Source of the DNA: CAYLKS01 sp964384205 [NCBI: uncultured bacterium]
GTDB lineage: Bacteria; JAGOEH01
Reading direction: 5' to 3'
Length of the DNA stretch: 64,000 nt
NCBI GenBank assembly: GCA_964384205.1
Contig: CAYLKS010000002.1
Coordinates: 54,287-118,286, forward strand
The notes under the pieces were generated by a model. The model ran no database searches. It was not told the DNA's origin and saw only the letters and a list, made by a program, of their open reading frames with translations. This document shows, piece by piece, positions 8,338-17,203 of the stretch; position 1 is the first letter of the stretch; each line of letters opens with the position of its first letter. Both the position numbers and the translations under genes were made by a program.

Positions 8338-9051
8338 TTCTTCTGTCCAATATAATATTCTACCGCAATGTTCACAATAAATAACTTTATTTTGTTTCTT
8401 TATTTTTAATATATTCTGCATAGATTGAGCTTGGAAACAACCACCACAAGCATTACCCCTAATAAGAGGAACCACTACTCTACCATCAGTTGCTTTACGC
8501 ACCCTTTCATATCTATTAAGAAATTTCTTAGGTATACCTTGAATTTTTTCCTCTCTATCTTTTATCTGATTAGAATAATCTTTTTTAATTACCTCATATT
8601 TTGACTTCAACTCTTCTAAAATAGGCTCATATTCTTTATAATAATTATCTCTCTCAACGGTTATCTCTTCATACTTAAGCTTTAATTCTTCTATTTCTTT
8701 TTCTAAATCCGCTATCTCTATCTTTAATTCTTTTATTATTGCCTGATTCTCATCTAACTCTTTCAACAAAGCATCATATTCATCATTAGTCTTTACCTGC
8801 ATCAACCTTTCTTCACCAGACTTCAACCTTCTTTTCACATCTTCTATTTTAGTTTTCTTTTCTTTAGAAACACTTTCCTTCTCCTCTAATAGAGAACGCA
8901 ACCCCTCAACCTGCTGATCATAATTTTTCATTTTAGATTCAATATGTGATATTGAATCAGGTATATTATAATATTCTTGCTCCAAATCCATTATTTTTGA
9001 ATCAAAATTTTGAAGCTCAATCAAACGATTTAATATTTCTTTTTCGTCCAA
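8332..9051 (-). CDS. Coiled-coil protein with C4-type zinc ribbon (DUF164/CdsZ-like)
   Basis: The 239-residue protein is almost entirely an antiparallel-type coiled coil (residues 1-175, heptad-rich, very high Glu/Lys). It is capped by a zinc ribbon at the C-terminus with two cysteine pairs, CGGC and CEHC, 20-25 residues apart. This is the zf-RING_7/DUF164 family, often next to RNase P RNA or Nif3-type genes; its role is unclear. The start codon is TTG, chosen because GAGGAG lies 7 nt upstream. The last codons overlap the rnpB P1 stem. A tRNA lies 21 bp upstream and probably shares its promoter. Confidence 0.88.
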   Translation of the reverse strand: MDEKEILNRLIELQNFDSKIMDLEQEYYNIPDSISHIESKMKNYDQQVEGLRSLLEEKESVSKEKKTKIEDVKRRLKSGEERLMQVKTNDEYDALLKELDENQAIIKELKIEIADLEKEIEELKLKYEEITVERDNYYKEYEPILEELKSKYEVIKKDYSNQIKDREEKIQGIPKKFLNRYERVRKATDGRVVVPLIRGNACGGCFQAQSMQNILKIKKQNKVIYCEHCGRILYWTEEG

Positions 9052-9072
9052 ACGATTCTCCTCTTTTTAAAT

Positions 9073-9147
9073 TGGGCCCACCAGGATTCGAACCTGGGAC
9101 CTACCGGTTATGAGCCGGCAGCTCTAACCAAACTGAGCTATGGGCCC
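9073..9147 (-). tRNA. tRNA with CAT anticodon (elongator Met or lysidine-Ile)
   Basis: A complete 75-nt cloverleaf reads on the minus strand: 7-bp acceptor (GGGCCCA/TGGGCCC), D arm GCTC/GAGC, anticodon stem GCCGG/CCGGT with loop CTCATAA, T arm CCAGG/CCTGG with TTCGAAT, and discriminator A. CCA is not encoded. The anticodon CAT could be elongator Met or, after lysidine modification by TilS, Ile for AUA codons. It is not initiator-type, since position 1 pairs normally (G1-C72). Confidence 0.95.
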
Positions 9148-9164
9148 TCTCTCAATATGCCCTA

Positions 9165-9193
9165 ATTATAATATATTTTCCCCAAAAATGCAA
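9165..9193 (-). promoter_or_regulatory. Promoter for tRNA, zinc-ribbon gene and rnpB
   Basis: On the minus strand TTGCAT (9188-9193), 17 bp, and a perfect TATAAT (9165-9170) stand about 18 nt before the tRNA 5' end. This is a strong housekeeping-type promoter in the right place for a stable-RNA operon. It could also feed the downstream zinc-ribbon gene, rnpB and the ExbB cluster, since no other clear promoter lies between them. Confidence 0.7.
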
Positions 9194-9202
9194 GCTTTTT
9201 TT

Positions 9203-10705
9203 TTAAACTATCACAACATAACCTAAAATACTTAAAGGCTCACTTCTATACTTCAATTTCTTTAATGCAAGCTTCTCTATATTTTTCACCTGATTATAAC
9301 TAATATCCAATATATTCATTACATCTCTATAATCAAAAGAAATTCCCCAATATCCATATAATAATCTTAAAACCTTCTCTTCTCTATCTAATAATAAATG
9401 ACTATATTTAGATAACTTAAACTTTACATCTTTAATATCCGCTTCTTCCTTTTTATCCTCTGATTCCTCATATTCATTAAACTGTATAATTTTATACTCT
9501 AATCTATCAACATTTTCTGTATTTTCAAAAGAACGAACATTATTCATAGCAGATAATAACTGTATAACAATTATTTCTGAAACCCCACTATCTTCTGCAA
9601 TTTCTTCATATGTAGGCATTCTTTCTAACTTCTGCATAAGCTTATCCATCGATTTTGTAATTTTTTTAATAACCTTTTGCTTTTTCTCAGAAACGCTAAT
9701 CAATGAACTATTTTTTGTTATATAAGCTACAATGGCTTTCCTTATTTTCTTTAAAATAACACTCTTATATCTAACAAGATTGTTTTTATTTATACTTTCA
9801 ATTGCTTCTATTAAAGCTTTATTCCCCTCCTGAACCAAATCATTAAATTCTATACCTTTTTTCAAATAAGATTGCGCAATCCTCACTATAAGCTTCATAT
9901 AACTTCGTGTCAAATATTCTCTATTCAAATCTATTTTAGATTTTAATTTTTTTATTTTATCAAAATAAGAATAACAATATTTATATAAAGCAACTGTTAA
10001 ATCATCTTTTATTGAAGAGATCCTAAAATCATAATATTTATTAATATAACGATGTTCTAATTGATTAATAATATACTTTTTAAAATTTAAACCTTTAAGA
10101 TTTTCTGCAATACCAGATTTTCCCACACATTCACTTAATTCATTAAAATCACCAGATCTTTTATAGCAATTCTCAAAAATTTCCATATTCTCTCTTAAAA
10201 ATTTCGAAAACTCTTCCTTTATACTATCAAATTTAATCCTCATAATAATCTTATTAGAAGAAAACAACATTATAAATGAATCATAATTTTGAGGAATTAA
10301 ATCCTTATATTCAAAATATAAAAAAAACAAAGGGAACAAAGATTTATAAAAAATCTCATTCAATTGTTTCTTATATTCAATTAACTCTTTAAAAACCTCT
10401 CTTTGCTTATCTTCAGTTGTAGATAAGGCACTATCAAGAGATTTTAATAATAACTCTGTAGAAGTCAACTTAATATCTGTTTTAGCCTTTTGCTGCCACC
10501 TATCTTTAATAGATTTTGGATGTTTTAATTGCCTTACAGTAATAACTCTTATATTCCTTTTCTCCAACTCATCTAACAATTCTTCTACCGCAAAATCATC
10601 AAATAATTCACAATCGCCTAATAAGTCATTTAATTCATTATATGTCACTAATCCTTTAGACTCTAATTCAAGAAACTCAATCTTTTGTAATAAAGTTTTT
10701 ACCAT
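9203..10705 (-). CDS. Divergent sigma-70-family RNA polymerase sigma factor
   Basis: The 500-residue protein has RpoD-like architecture: a region 1.1-like domain (1-60), a long non-conserved insert (about 95-255), region 2.1-2.2 (about 262-302, with GIEFNDLVQEGNKALIEAI), region 3 (345-395, PTYEEIAEDSGVS) and region 4 (430-490, DREEKVLRLLYG then a helix-turn-helix). Region 2.3-2.4 (303-330) is eroded: the FSTYATWWIRQAI-type core is replaced by a Trp-free Lys-rich segment. It is therefore probably not the primary sigma factor, although it retains region 1.1. A GGAG site precedes the ATG. It lies 22 bp after the GWxTD gene and is probably co-transcribed with it. Confidence 0.82.
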   Translation of the reverse strand: MVKTLLQKIEFLELESKGLVTYNELNDLLGDCELFDDFAVEELLDELEKRNIRVITVRQLKHPKSIKDRWQQKAKTDIKLTSTELLLKSLDSALSTTEDKQREVFKELIEYKKQLNEIFYKSLFPLFFLYFEYKDLIPQNYDSFIMLFSSNKIIMRIKFDSIKEEFSKFLRENMEIFENCYKRSGDFNELSECVGKSGIAENLKGLNFKKYIINQLEHRYINKYYDFRISSIKDDLTVALYKYCYSYFDKIKKLKSKIDLNREYLTRSYMKLIVRIAQSYLKKGIEFNDLVQEGNKALIEAIESINKNNLVRYKSVILKKIRKAIVAYITKNSSLISVSEKKQKVIKKITKSMDKLMQKLERMPTYEEIAEDSGVSEIIVIQLLSAMNNVRSFENTENVDRLEYKIIQFNEYEESEDKKEEADIKDVKFKLSKYSHLLLDREEKVLRLLYGYWGISFDYRDVMNILDISYNQVKNIEKLALKKLKYRSEPLSILGYVVIV

Positions 10706-10727
10706 AGATCAAAACTCCATAAAAACG

Positions 10728-11993
10728 TTATCTAATAAACCCATTATACAACTCATAATCTCCAAAACCTGTCCTATCAACAAAAATAAAACGCTTATTT
10801 AATCTATTATATATCCATATTTGATAAGGCATACCATTAACATTATAATCATGCCTCTCAATATAATCAGGTTCGCCATAGATAATATAAATTTTCCCCA
10901 TATCGCTTTCCCACCCATATCTATAACGTCCACTAGCAAAATGTTCATTAGCATATTTAACCCGTCTATAAAACTCTTCTCTTTCAGAATTTTCTAATGT
11001 TTCAGGGTCTGGATCCCGTTTTCTCCAAAATTCTTCAATTGCCTCCTCTTGTTTTTCTTTATCTCCTTGTGCCTGCTTAAGTTTATATAACTCTTCAGAA
11101 GTAGCAATCAATGACAATAGTCTTACATGTTCGTTGTAGCTTAATTTTATTCCTAAATAAGCACCCTGAATTGTAAAAACCTTAAAACATGAACTTTTAC
11201 CATTTATATCAAACGCTTCTATCTCTAATTTATATCTACCGGCTTCTATCTTTTTTATAATAATACTATCTATAATATGAAGGTTCTCTGTATCACTAAC
11301 AATAAAATCTTTTTTTTTATTATACAATAAAGTGGTATCTTCAAATTTATATATATTATAATTAACAGAAATATTACCCGGCTTTATATTAAATAAATCG
11401 TACTCAACATATAATTGTTGCTGATTTTCATTATAAAGTCGAGCAACATTGGGAATAAAAGCAGCCTTACCACCATCTTTTACTTTCAAATCAAATAAAA
11501 AAGTACCAATTAAACGTTTTGATAAATTATATTTTTGCAAATTAATCACAAATTCTTTCTCGAAAGAATTCTGAGAATTCAAATCTCTAATCTGAAATTT
11601 TACCTTATAAGTATCCAACACAACTTCCAAACTACAAAGATCTATATAGAAATAATTTTTACTTATAGTCTTATAAAAATCTTTTTCCTTCAATTCTTTT
11701 TCAAAATACCAATCACGATAAAATTTATCTTTTTTATATAAAACTATTCCTATTTCGAAACTATTTTTATACAAAGAATTCCTACTATCAAGCTTATATT
11801 TCAAAAATGTATTTGGTATTTGATAATATAAATAAAAAAACACAGTAGAATCCGTGCCACTTTTTCCTATATAAAAATCATAAAAAATTTTATCTTTAAA
11901 AAATGAAAAATTCTGAACAGAATGCCTCAAATTTTTCTCTTGAGACAAAACAACAGAATATAATACCAACAAATATACAATATACTTTTTCAT
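10728..11993 (-). CDS. GWxTD domain-containing exported protein
   Basis: The 421-residue protein starts with a signal peptide (MKKYIVYLLVLYSVVLSQ). It has a beta-rich middle and a C-terminal GWxTD domain (about 300-421). The signature appears as YGWESDMGKIYIIYGEPDYIE, followed by the family's WIYNRLNKRFIFVDRTGFGDYEL type ending. In FCB bacteria these proteins are widespread, of unknown biochemical role, and often near envelope or sigma-factor genes. The Thr of GWxTD is Ser here (GWESD). The promoter at 12000-12028 places transcription start at the ATG, so the message is probably leaderless. Confidence 0.85.
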   Translation of the reverse strand: MKKYIVYLLVLYSVVLSQEKNLRHSVQNFSFFKDKIFYDFYIGKSGTDSTVFFYLYYQIPNTFLKYKLDSRNSLYKNSFEIGIVLYKKDKFYRDWYFEKELKEKDFYKTISKNYFYIDLCSLEVVLDTYKVKFQIRDLNSQNSFEKEFVINLQKYNLSKRLIGTFLFDLKVKDGGKAAFIPNVARLYNENQQQLYVEYDLFNIKPGNISVNYNIYKFEDTTLLYNKKKDFIVSDTENLHIIDSIIIKKIEAGRYKLEIEAFDINGKSSCFKVFTIQGAYLGIKLSYNEHVRLLSLIATSEELYKLKQAQGDKEKQEEAIEEFWRKRDPDPETLENSEREEFYRRVKYANEHFASGRYRYGWESDMGKIYIIYGEPDYIERHDYNVNGMPYQIWIYNRLNKRFIFVDRTGFGDYELYNGFIR

Positions 11994-11999
11994 AAATAT

Positions 12000-12028
12000 A
12001 TAATATAAATATCCTCAACCAATGTCAA
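12000..12028 (-). promoter_or_regulatory. Leaderless-type promoter for the GWxTD gene
   Basis: A perfect TTGACA (12023-12028, minus) is separated by 17 bp from TATTAT (12000-12005). The ATG at 11993 begins six bases after the -10 box, so transcription should start at or within a base or two of the start codon. It is divergent from the fetA promoter 32 bp away. Confidence 0.65.
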
Positions 12029-12059
12029 TAATTTTCTTAGACAAAATATTTATTGAATA

Positions 12060-12088
12060 TTGACAATTAAATAAAAAATTTTTATTCT
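12060..12088 (+). promoter_or_regulatory. Leaderless-type promoter for fetA
   Basis: A perfect TTGACA (12060-12065), 17 bp, and TATTCT (12083-12088) precede the ATG at 12096 by seven bases, with no room for a Shine-Dalgarno site. The predicted start of transcription coincides with the start codon. Confidence 0.65.
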
Positions 12089-12095
12089 AATAAGC

Positions 12096-12752
12096 ATGAA
12101 TCTAAACTTATTAGAAATAAATATAAAAAATCTATATGCTGGTGATAAATTAATACTAAAAAACTTTAAATTAAATATCTCAGATAATAAAAATATAACA
12201 ATAATCGGAAAAACTGGTGTTGGTAAAAGTACTTTATTAAAAACATTAAACCTTCTAAACCTTAAATATGAAGGCTATATTCTATATAAAAATAAAAATA
12301 TTCTACAATATAGGCCAGAAGAATTAAGAAGTAAAATTATTATGGTTATACAAGAGACTCCTCTTTATGGGGATACAGTTCTCGATGATATAACAAATAT
12401 TTTCAAATTTAAAATAAATCATAATAAAAAATTTGATATGGATAAATTAAAACAACTATTAAAAATTTTTTTATTACCAGAAACTATATTAAATGCTAAC
12501 CCTCTTAATCTTTCTGGAGGGGAAAAACAGAGAATTTCCTTAATAAAAGCATTATTGATTGAACCTGAAGTTTTATTATTAGATGAACCTTCCTCTGCCC
12601 TTGATAAAAATACAGAAAAAATAATCTCTGAATACCTACTAAATATTCCAATACCAAAATTTATTATATCTCATTCAAAAATTTTCACAGAAAAAGCTGA
12701 AATTTTGATAGAACTATTAGCAAATCAAACCTACAACTTAATAAAAAAATAG
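12096..12752 (+). CDS. fetA: ABC transporter ATP-binding protein, FetA/YbbL-like
   Basis: The 218-residue ATPase has Walker A GKTGVGKST (near 39-47), a Q-loop, the signature NLSGGEKQRISLIKAL, Walker B VLLLDEPSSALD, and the switch His in FIISHSK. It is short, as FetA-type subunits are. The next gene, 6 bp downstream, encodes the UPF0014/FetB membrane subunit, so the pair matches the FetAB system that in E. coli is linked to iron export and peroxide tolerance. The substrate here is inferred by homology only. Translation probably starts on a leaderless message. Confidence 0.85.
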   Translation: MNLNLLEINIKNLYAGDKLILKNFKLNISDNKNITIIGKTGVGKSTLLKTLNLLNLKYEGYILYKNKNILQYRPEELRSKIIMVIQETPLYGDTVLDDITNIFKFKINHNKKFDMDKLKQLLKIFLLPETILNANPLNLSGGEKQRISLIKALLIEPEVLLLDEPSSALDKNTEKIISEYLLNIPIPKFIISHSKIFTEKAEILIELLANQTYNLIKK

Positions 12753-12757
12753 CTATT

Positions 12758-13522
12758 ATGGATATAAAAATTATTAATTTGCTCTTTTCATTTCTATTAC
12801 TCCTAATTCCAATCACAATATTTATAAAATATAAAATACAGCTCATAAATACACTTATAAAATCATTCAGCCAAATGATAATTCAACTTTTAATAATCGC
12901 AATGATATTCCAATATCTCTTTTTAAATAAAAACATATTTTACACAATAGGCTGGTTGATACTGATGCTTATTTTCTCTATTCTAACTTTGAAAAAAAGA
13001 CTAAACATCAAAAAATCTTTTTTATGGAAAATAATTGCTATTGCCTTATTCACTAATTCTATAATAATTTTACCACTTGCTATATTTGTTTTCATAAATC
13101 CTAAAACCACTTTTGATGCGAGATTCACAATCCCAATATACGGAATGATTTTAGGAAACAGCATGAACAGTTTAGCACTTGGAATAGAGAGATTTAATGA
13201 AATTTTAGCTGACAATATCAAAAATTATTATAATAGCATCTGTTTTGGTGCAACAGTTCATGAAGCCTCATTACCAATTTTACAAAAATCAATGCGAGCA
13301 TCTCTTTTGCCAAGAATTATTAATATATCATCAATGGGGATAATCACCCTACCCGGAATGATGACAGGTCAAATTTTAGCTGGTGCGTCCCCATTTATAG
13401 CAATTAAATATCAAATTCTAATAATGGTTCTCATTTTTTCTTCCGTTACTTTATCCTCCTATATAGGTCTAAAATTGTTTATATATAAAAACTTTGACAA
13501 ATTTTATCTTCCTAAAACATAA
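12758..13522 (+). CDS. fetB: ABC exporter permease, FetB/UPF0014 family
   Basis: The 254-residue polytopic membrane protein has about six to seven helices. It shows the UPF0014 signatures GMILGNSMNSLALGIERF, then GATVHEASLPILQKSMRASLLP, then GIITLPGMMTGQILAGASP followed by IAIKYQIL. It pairs with the ATPase immediately upstream. In the characterised E. coli homolog the complex enhances iron export. No metal-binding domain or regulator is visible nearby, so the physiological substrate here remains inferred. Confidence 0.9.
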   Translation: MDIKIINLLFSFLLLLIPITIFIKYKIQLINTLIKSFSQMIIQLLIIAMIFQYLFLNKNIFYTIGWLILMLIFSILTLKKRLNIKKSFLWKIIAIALFTNSIIILPLAIFVFINPKTTFDARFTIPIYGMILGNSMNSLALGIERFNEILADNIKNYYNSICFGATVHEASLPILQKSMRASLLPRIINISSMGIITLPGMMTGQILAGASPFIAIKYQILIMVLIFSSVTLSSYIGLKLFIYKNFDKFYLPKT

Positions 13523-13557
13523 TATTTTTTCTACTCTCACTTAAGTTTTATAAAAGC

Positions 13558-13586
13558 TTGACAAAATAATACAATTTGATTATATA
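13558..13586 (+). promoter_or_regulatory. Promoter for the multi-receiver kinase gene
   Basis: A perfect TTGACA (13558-13563), 17 bp, and TATATA (13581-13586) are followed by a leader of about 20 nt containing AAAGGAG, 7 nt before the ATG at 13615. This is a classical leadered promoter, unlike the leaderless ones nearby. Confidence 0.65.
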
Positions 13587-13614
13587 AAAAGAAATAAGAT
13601 AAAAGGAGCTTTAT

Positions 13615-15933
13615 ATGCCCAAATTATACTTTTATATTAGAGATATATCTGATTATATAGTACAAATAAAAAAATTCTTAGAAAAAGTTAATTATGAGTA
13701 TGAATTTCATTATGATCTAAATAATCTATTAGATGCACTTAATAAAGAAGATTTATCTAAATCTAATTCAGCTGTCATAATGGATATAATATTAGAAGAA
13801 AATTATAAAAATAGTATACTCCTGATAAGACAAAAAGTATTCCTCCCGATAATTCTTATATATAAAGAAAAAATAGATTTTAATCTAATACAAAAAAATT
13901 TTATTTATATAGATACTTATTTATCACTGGATGAACTTGCAACTCAATATGGCATAAATATTATAAAATCTATATTAAATCCGGATAAAGCAAATACCAA
14001 AAAGAAAATCTTTATATTAGATGATTCTCCTGTTAGAAAAAAAATTATAACCTCCGCTTTAGGAAAATATAATTATGTTTTATATGATACTACACCTGAT
14101 AGAAATATTATAAATTACCTTGAATCATTATTACCAAATTTAATAATAATGGATATATCTCCTAAAAATCTAAAGTTAATAAAATCAATTAGAATAAACT
14201 CAAATCTTATGAAGATACCTATTTTAGGGTTAACAGAATCAAATAATCAAGCAGAAATATCAGATTCTCTTGAAGCCGGGATAAATGAAGTATTTATAAC
14301 AAACGAAGAGTCTATCCCTTTGCTCGAAGCTTATGTTTATAAAATCCTCTATAATTTAAAACAAAATAATGCTAAAAGAATTTTAGTAATCGATGATTCG
14401 CCATCTCTATTGCAAGGGATAACATTCTCACTAAGAAACCAGGGATTTACTGTAGATGGAGCGCTTAATGTATTCAATGCATTAGAGATAATGAGCCAAA
14501 ATCTACCAGATGTAATTATTTTAGATATATCACTTCCAACAATGAATGGATTTCAATTTGCCAGATTTTTAAAAAATGATCCATATTTCAAAGATATACC
14601 AATTATAGCATTAACCGGTATAAATGTATCCAAAGCTGAAAGTTTTTATGCAATGCATATCGGAATAGATAAGTATATATTAAAACCTTATAATAAAAGT
14701 ATAATAATAAAAGAAATTCTAAGCTTAAATATTCCACACAAAAAAAGCAAACCTAAAAAGAAATATTCAATAGAATACCTTCTACAAAAAGTAAATGAAA
14801 TGTTAGACTATGACAATTTCAAAAAACTGATTCACCAATCTTTAATGGAATCTTTAAAAAAATTAGATGATTTCAATCTCTTCTGGAAATCATATTTTGA
14901 TCTTTTGGGAAAAATATTAAACCTTGAACTTGCATATGTGAAAATAGATGACGAAATTTACTTCTGCTCAAATATTGAAAGTAGCATCCATACTAAAAAA
15001 TTTCTTAAGGAAAACTTTATTATTCACGAGAGTAAAATTTATGAATTTCACAGTAAACTTTATAATCAGGAATTTCAAAATAATGTACCATTTTTCAAAA
15101 AAAAGTATAATATAGAATTTCTAAATCACTTTGAATTTGGGCTATTCGGTAATAAGAAAAACCATTTCGGATATATCGATAAAGTTGTTCTGGAAATTTT
15201 AGATTCATTTATTATTGATGTATTAAAATCAGCAATACTTTTTTTTAAATTAAAAGAAAAAATAGAAAAAGAAGATATGCTTCTTACTTCTATAATTCAA
15301 CAAATCAAAAACCCTCTTAATATTATTGATAATTTTATTTCTTTATATTGTGATAAATATAATTTAAACGCAAAAGATGAAATTGCTGAACACTTATCCA
15401 AAGCACTTACAGAATTAAAACTCATGTCTAATGAATTATCAGAACTAATTCTTCTCAAAACATATACAAATCCTATAAAAAGTAAAACTGATCTAACAAA
15501 AATTCTAAATCTCGTTGCTTTAAACTATACCCAACATATAAAACAAAAAAATATCCAACTTAATATAGATTTCAAAGATAATGATATTTATATATTGGCA
15601 GACAAAGATTTACTAATAAGAATGTTTAATTTAGTTTTGGATAACGCTTACAAATATACTCCAAACAATGGCAAAATAGAAATTATTGCCTATAAGGAAA
15701 AAAACTATTCAATTATAGAAATTAAAGATACGGGAATTGGAATACCATATTATACTAAAAAAAACATATTTAATGAATTCTTCAGAGCAGATGAAGCTAA
15801 AAAACTAAATATACCAGGAGCTGGTTTAGGCTTATCTATTGTTAAAGTAATAGCTCAAATGCATAATATTCAAATATTTGTTGAAGATAATTCTCCTAAA
15901 GGAACAATTTTTAAATTTTATATACCGGAATAA
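13615..15933 (+). CDS. Three-receiver hybrid kinase-like protein without the phospho-acceptor histidine
   Basis: The 772-residue cytoplasmic protein has no membrane segment. Residues 1-125 are a degenerate receiver-like domain (D57 possible). Residues 130-245 are a second receiver with D136/D137, D180 and T207, but N230 replaces the conserved Lys. Residues 253-370 are a canonical receiver (D260/D261, D304, T334, K357). A linker domain (about 385-540) follows. The dimerisation helix has Q562-Q563 where the H box should read His-Glu. An intact HATPase has the N box (LVLDNAYKYTPNNG), G1 (DTGIGIP), F box and G2 (GAGLGLSIV). coaBC follows 6 bp downstream. Autophosphorylation on His appears impossible; it may be an ATP-binding scaffold or phosphatase. 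Confidence 0.85.
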   Translation: MPKLYFYIRDISDYIVQIKKFLEKVNYEYEFHYDLNNLLDALNKEDLSKSNSAVIMDIILEENYKNSILLIRQKVFLPIILIYKEKIDFNLIQKNFIYIDTYLSLDELATQYGINIIKSILNPDKANTKKKIFILDDSPVRKKIITSALGKYNYVLYDTTPDRNIINYLESLLPNLIIMDISPKNLKLIKSIRINSNLMKIPILGLTESNNQAEISDSLEAGINEVFITNEESIPLLEAYVYKILYNLKQNNAKRILVIDDSPSLLQGITFSLRNQGFTVDGALNVFNALEIMSQNLPDVIILDISLPTMNGFQFARFLKNDPYFKDIPIIALTGINVSKAESFYAMHIGIDKYILKPYNKSIIIKEILSLNIPHKKSKPKKKYSIEYLLQKVNEMLDYDNFKKLIHQSLMESLKKLDDFNLFWKSYFDLLGKILNLELAYVKIDDEIYFCSNIESSIHTKKFLKENFIIHESKIYEFHSKLYNQEFQNNVPFFKKKYNIEFLNHFEFGLFGNKKNHFGYIDKVVLEILDSFIIDVLKSAILFFKLKEKIEKEDMLLTSIIQQIKNPLNIIDNFISLYCDKYNLNAKDEIAEHLSKALTELKLMSNELSELILLKTYTNPIKSKTDLTKILNLVALNYTQHIKQKNIQLNIDFKDNDIYILADKDLLIRMFNLVLDNAYKYTPNNGKIEIIAYKEKNYSIIEIKDTGIGIPYYTKKNIFNEFFRADEAKKLNIPGAGLGLSIVKVIAQMHNIQIFVEDNSPKGTIFKFYIPE

Positions 15934-15939
15934 TATTCA

Positions 15940-17136
15940 ATGAAAAAAAATATTTTAATTGGTATAACAGGCTCAATAGCAGCATACAAAATTCCATACC
16001 TCATAAGAATATTTAAAAAAAATAATTATAATGTAAAAACAATAATGACAAAAAATTCTCTAAATTTTATAACACCTCTGGTACTAAAAACTCTAACAGA
16101 TAACCCAGTATATATAGAAGAATTCAATAGCACTTATCATGATATAGAACATATAAATTTAATAGACTGGGCAGATGTTTTACTTGTTGCTCCAGCTACA
16201 GCAAATATAATTGGTAAAGCAGCCTCAGGCATCGCAGATGATCTCCTATCTTCAACAATAGTAACAGCCTTGCCTCAAATTCCTATTATATTTGCACCGG
16301 CAATGAATACCAATATGTATAATAATCAAATTGTTCAAGAAAACATAAACAAACTAAAAAAATTCGGAATTGAATTTGTAGAACCAGAATCAGGAGAACT
16401 TGCCTGCAAAGCTATTGGAAAAGGCAGACTCGCCGACTTAGAGTATATATTTTTTACAACCGTCAAAAAAATATCCTCTGGAGAACTCAAAAATAAAAAA
16501 GTATTAATTATAGCTGGAAAAACCATTGAAGCAATAGACCCTGTACGATATATTTCTAATTTTTCAAGCGGCAAAATGGGATTCTATATAGCAAAAGAAG
16601 CTATCAAAAGAGGCGCTGATGTAACTATTATAAAAGGAAAAACAGATATTGATTACTCAAAGCTCCCCTCTAAAATAATAAATATTCAAAGTGCATTAGA
16701 TATAAAAAATGACGTTTTAAAATTTTTTGATAATACAGATATACTTATCTCTGTTGCTGCTATATCTGATTACAGGCCAGAAAAAATAATGGAACACAAA
16801 ATAAAAAAAACAAATTCATCACTATCTATAAAATTAATACAAAACCCCGATATTCTAAAATTAGTCAGTAGCCATAAAACGCATCAATTACTTGTAGGTT
16901 TTTCATTAGAAACAAATAATGAGTTGGATAATGCTAAAGAAAAATTAAAAAGAAAAAATCTTGATATAATAATATTAAATAATCCTCTTAAAAAGGGCAG
17001 TCTTTTCGGTAGTGACTTTAATAAAATAACAATTATTGACAAATATAATAATATTGACGAACTCCCCATCCTTACAAAAGAAGAATGTTCTAAAAAAATA
17101 TTTGATAAAATTATAAATTTTATGGAACATAAATAA
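15940..17136 (+). CDS. coaBC: Bifunctional phosphopantothenoylcysteine decarboxylase / phosphopantothenate-cysteine ligase
   Basis: This enzyme makes 4'-phosphopantetheine from 4'-phosphopantothenate and cysteine in coenzyme A synthesis. The 398-residue length is typical. The CoaC half (1-190) has the flavin site GITGSIAAYK, the catalytic His in DIEHINL, the PAMNTNMY motif and the Cys of ESGELACKAIGKGRL. The CoaB half (190-398) has NFSSGKMG and the Lys-rich strand KIKKTNSSLSIKLIQNPDIL. The gene lies 6 bp after the kinase-like gene and probably shares its promoter. Confidence 0.97.
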   Translation: MKKNILIGITGSIAAYKIPYLIRIFKKNNYNVKTIMTKNSLNFITPLVLKTLTDNPVYIEEFNSTYHDIEHINLIDWADVLLVAPATANIIGKAASGIADDLLSSTIVTALPQIPIIFAPAMNTNMYNNQIVQENINKLKKFGIEFVEPESGELACKAIGKGRLADLEYIFFTTVKKISSGELKNKKVLIIAGKTIEAIDPVRYISNFSSGKMGFYIAKEAIKRGADVTIIKGKTDIDYSKLPSKIINIQSALDIKNDVLKFFDNTDILISVAAISDYRPEKIMEHKIKKTNSSLSIKLIQNPDILKLVSSHKTHQLLVGFSLETNNELDNAKEKLKRKNLDIIILNNPLKKGSLFGSDFNKITIIDKYNNIDELPILTKEECSKKIFDKIINFMEHK

Positions 17137-17203
17137 AAATTTTTCGTATTTTTTTTGTGATAATTTATTCAATACTTCGTATATTAGTCAAAAAGGAGGA
17201 AAC

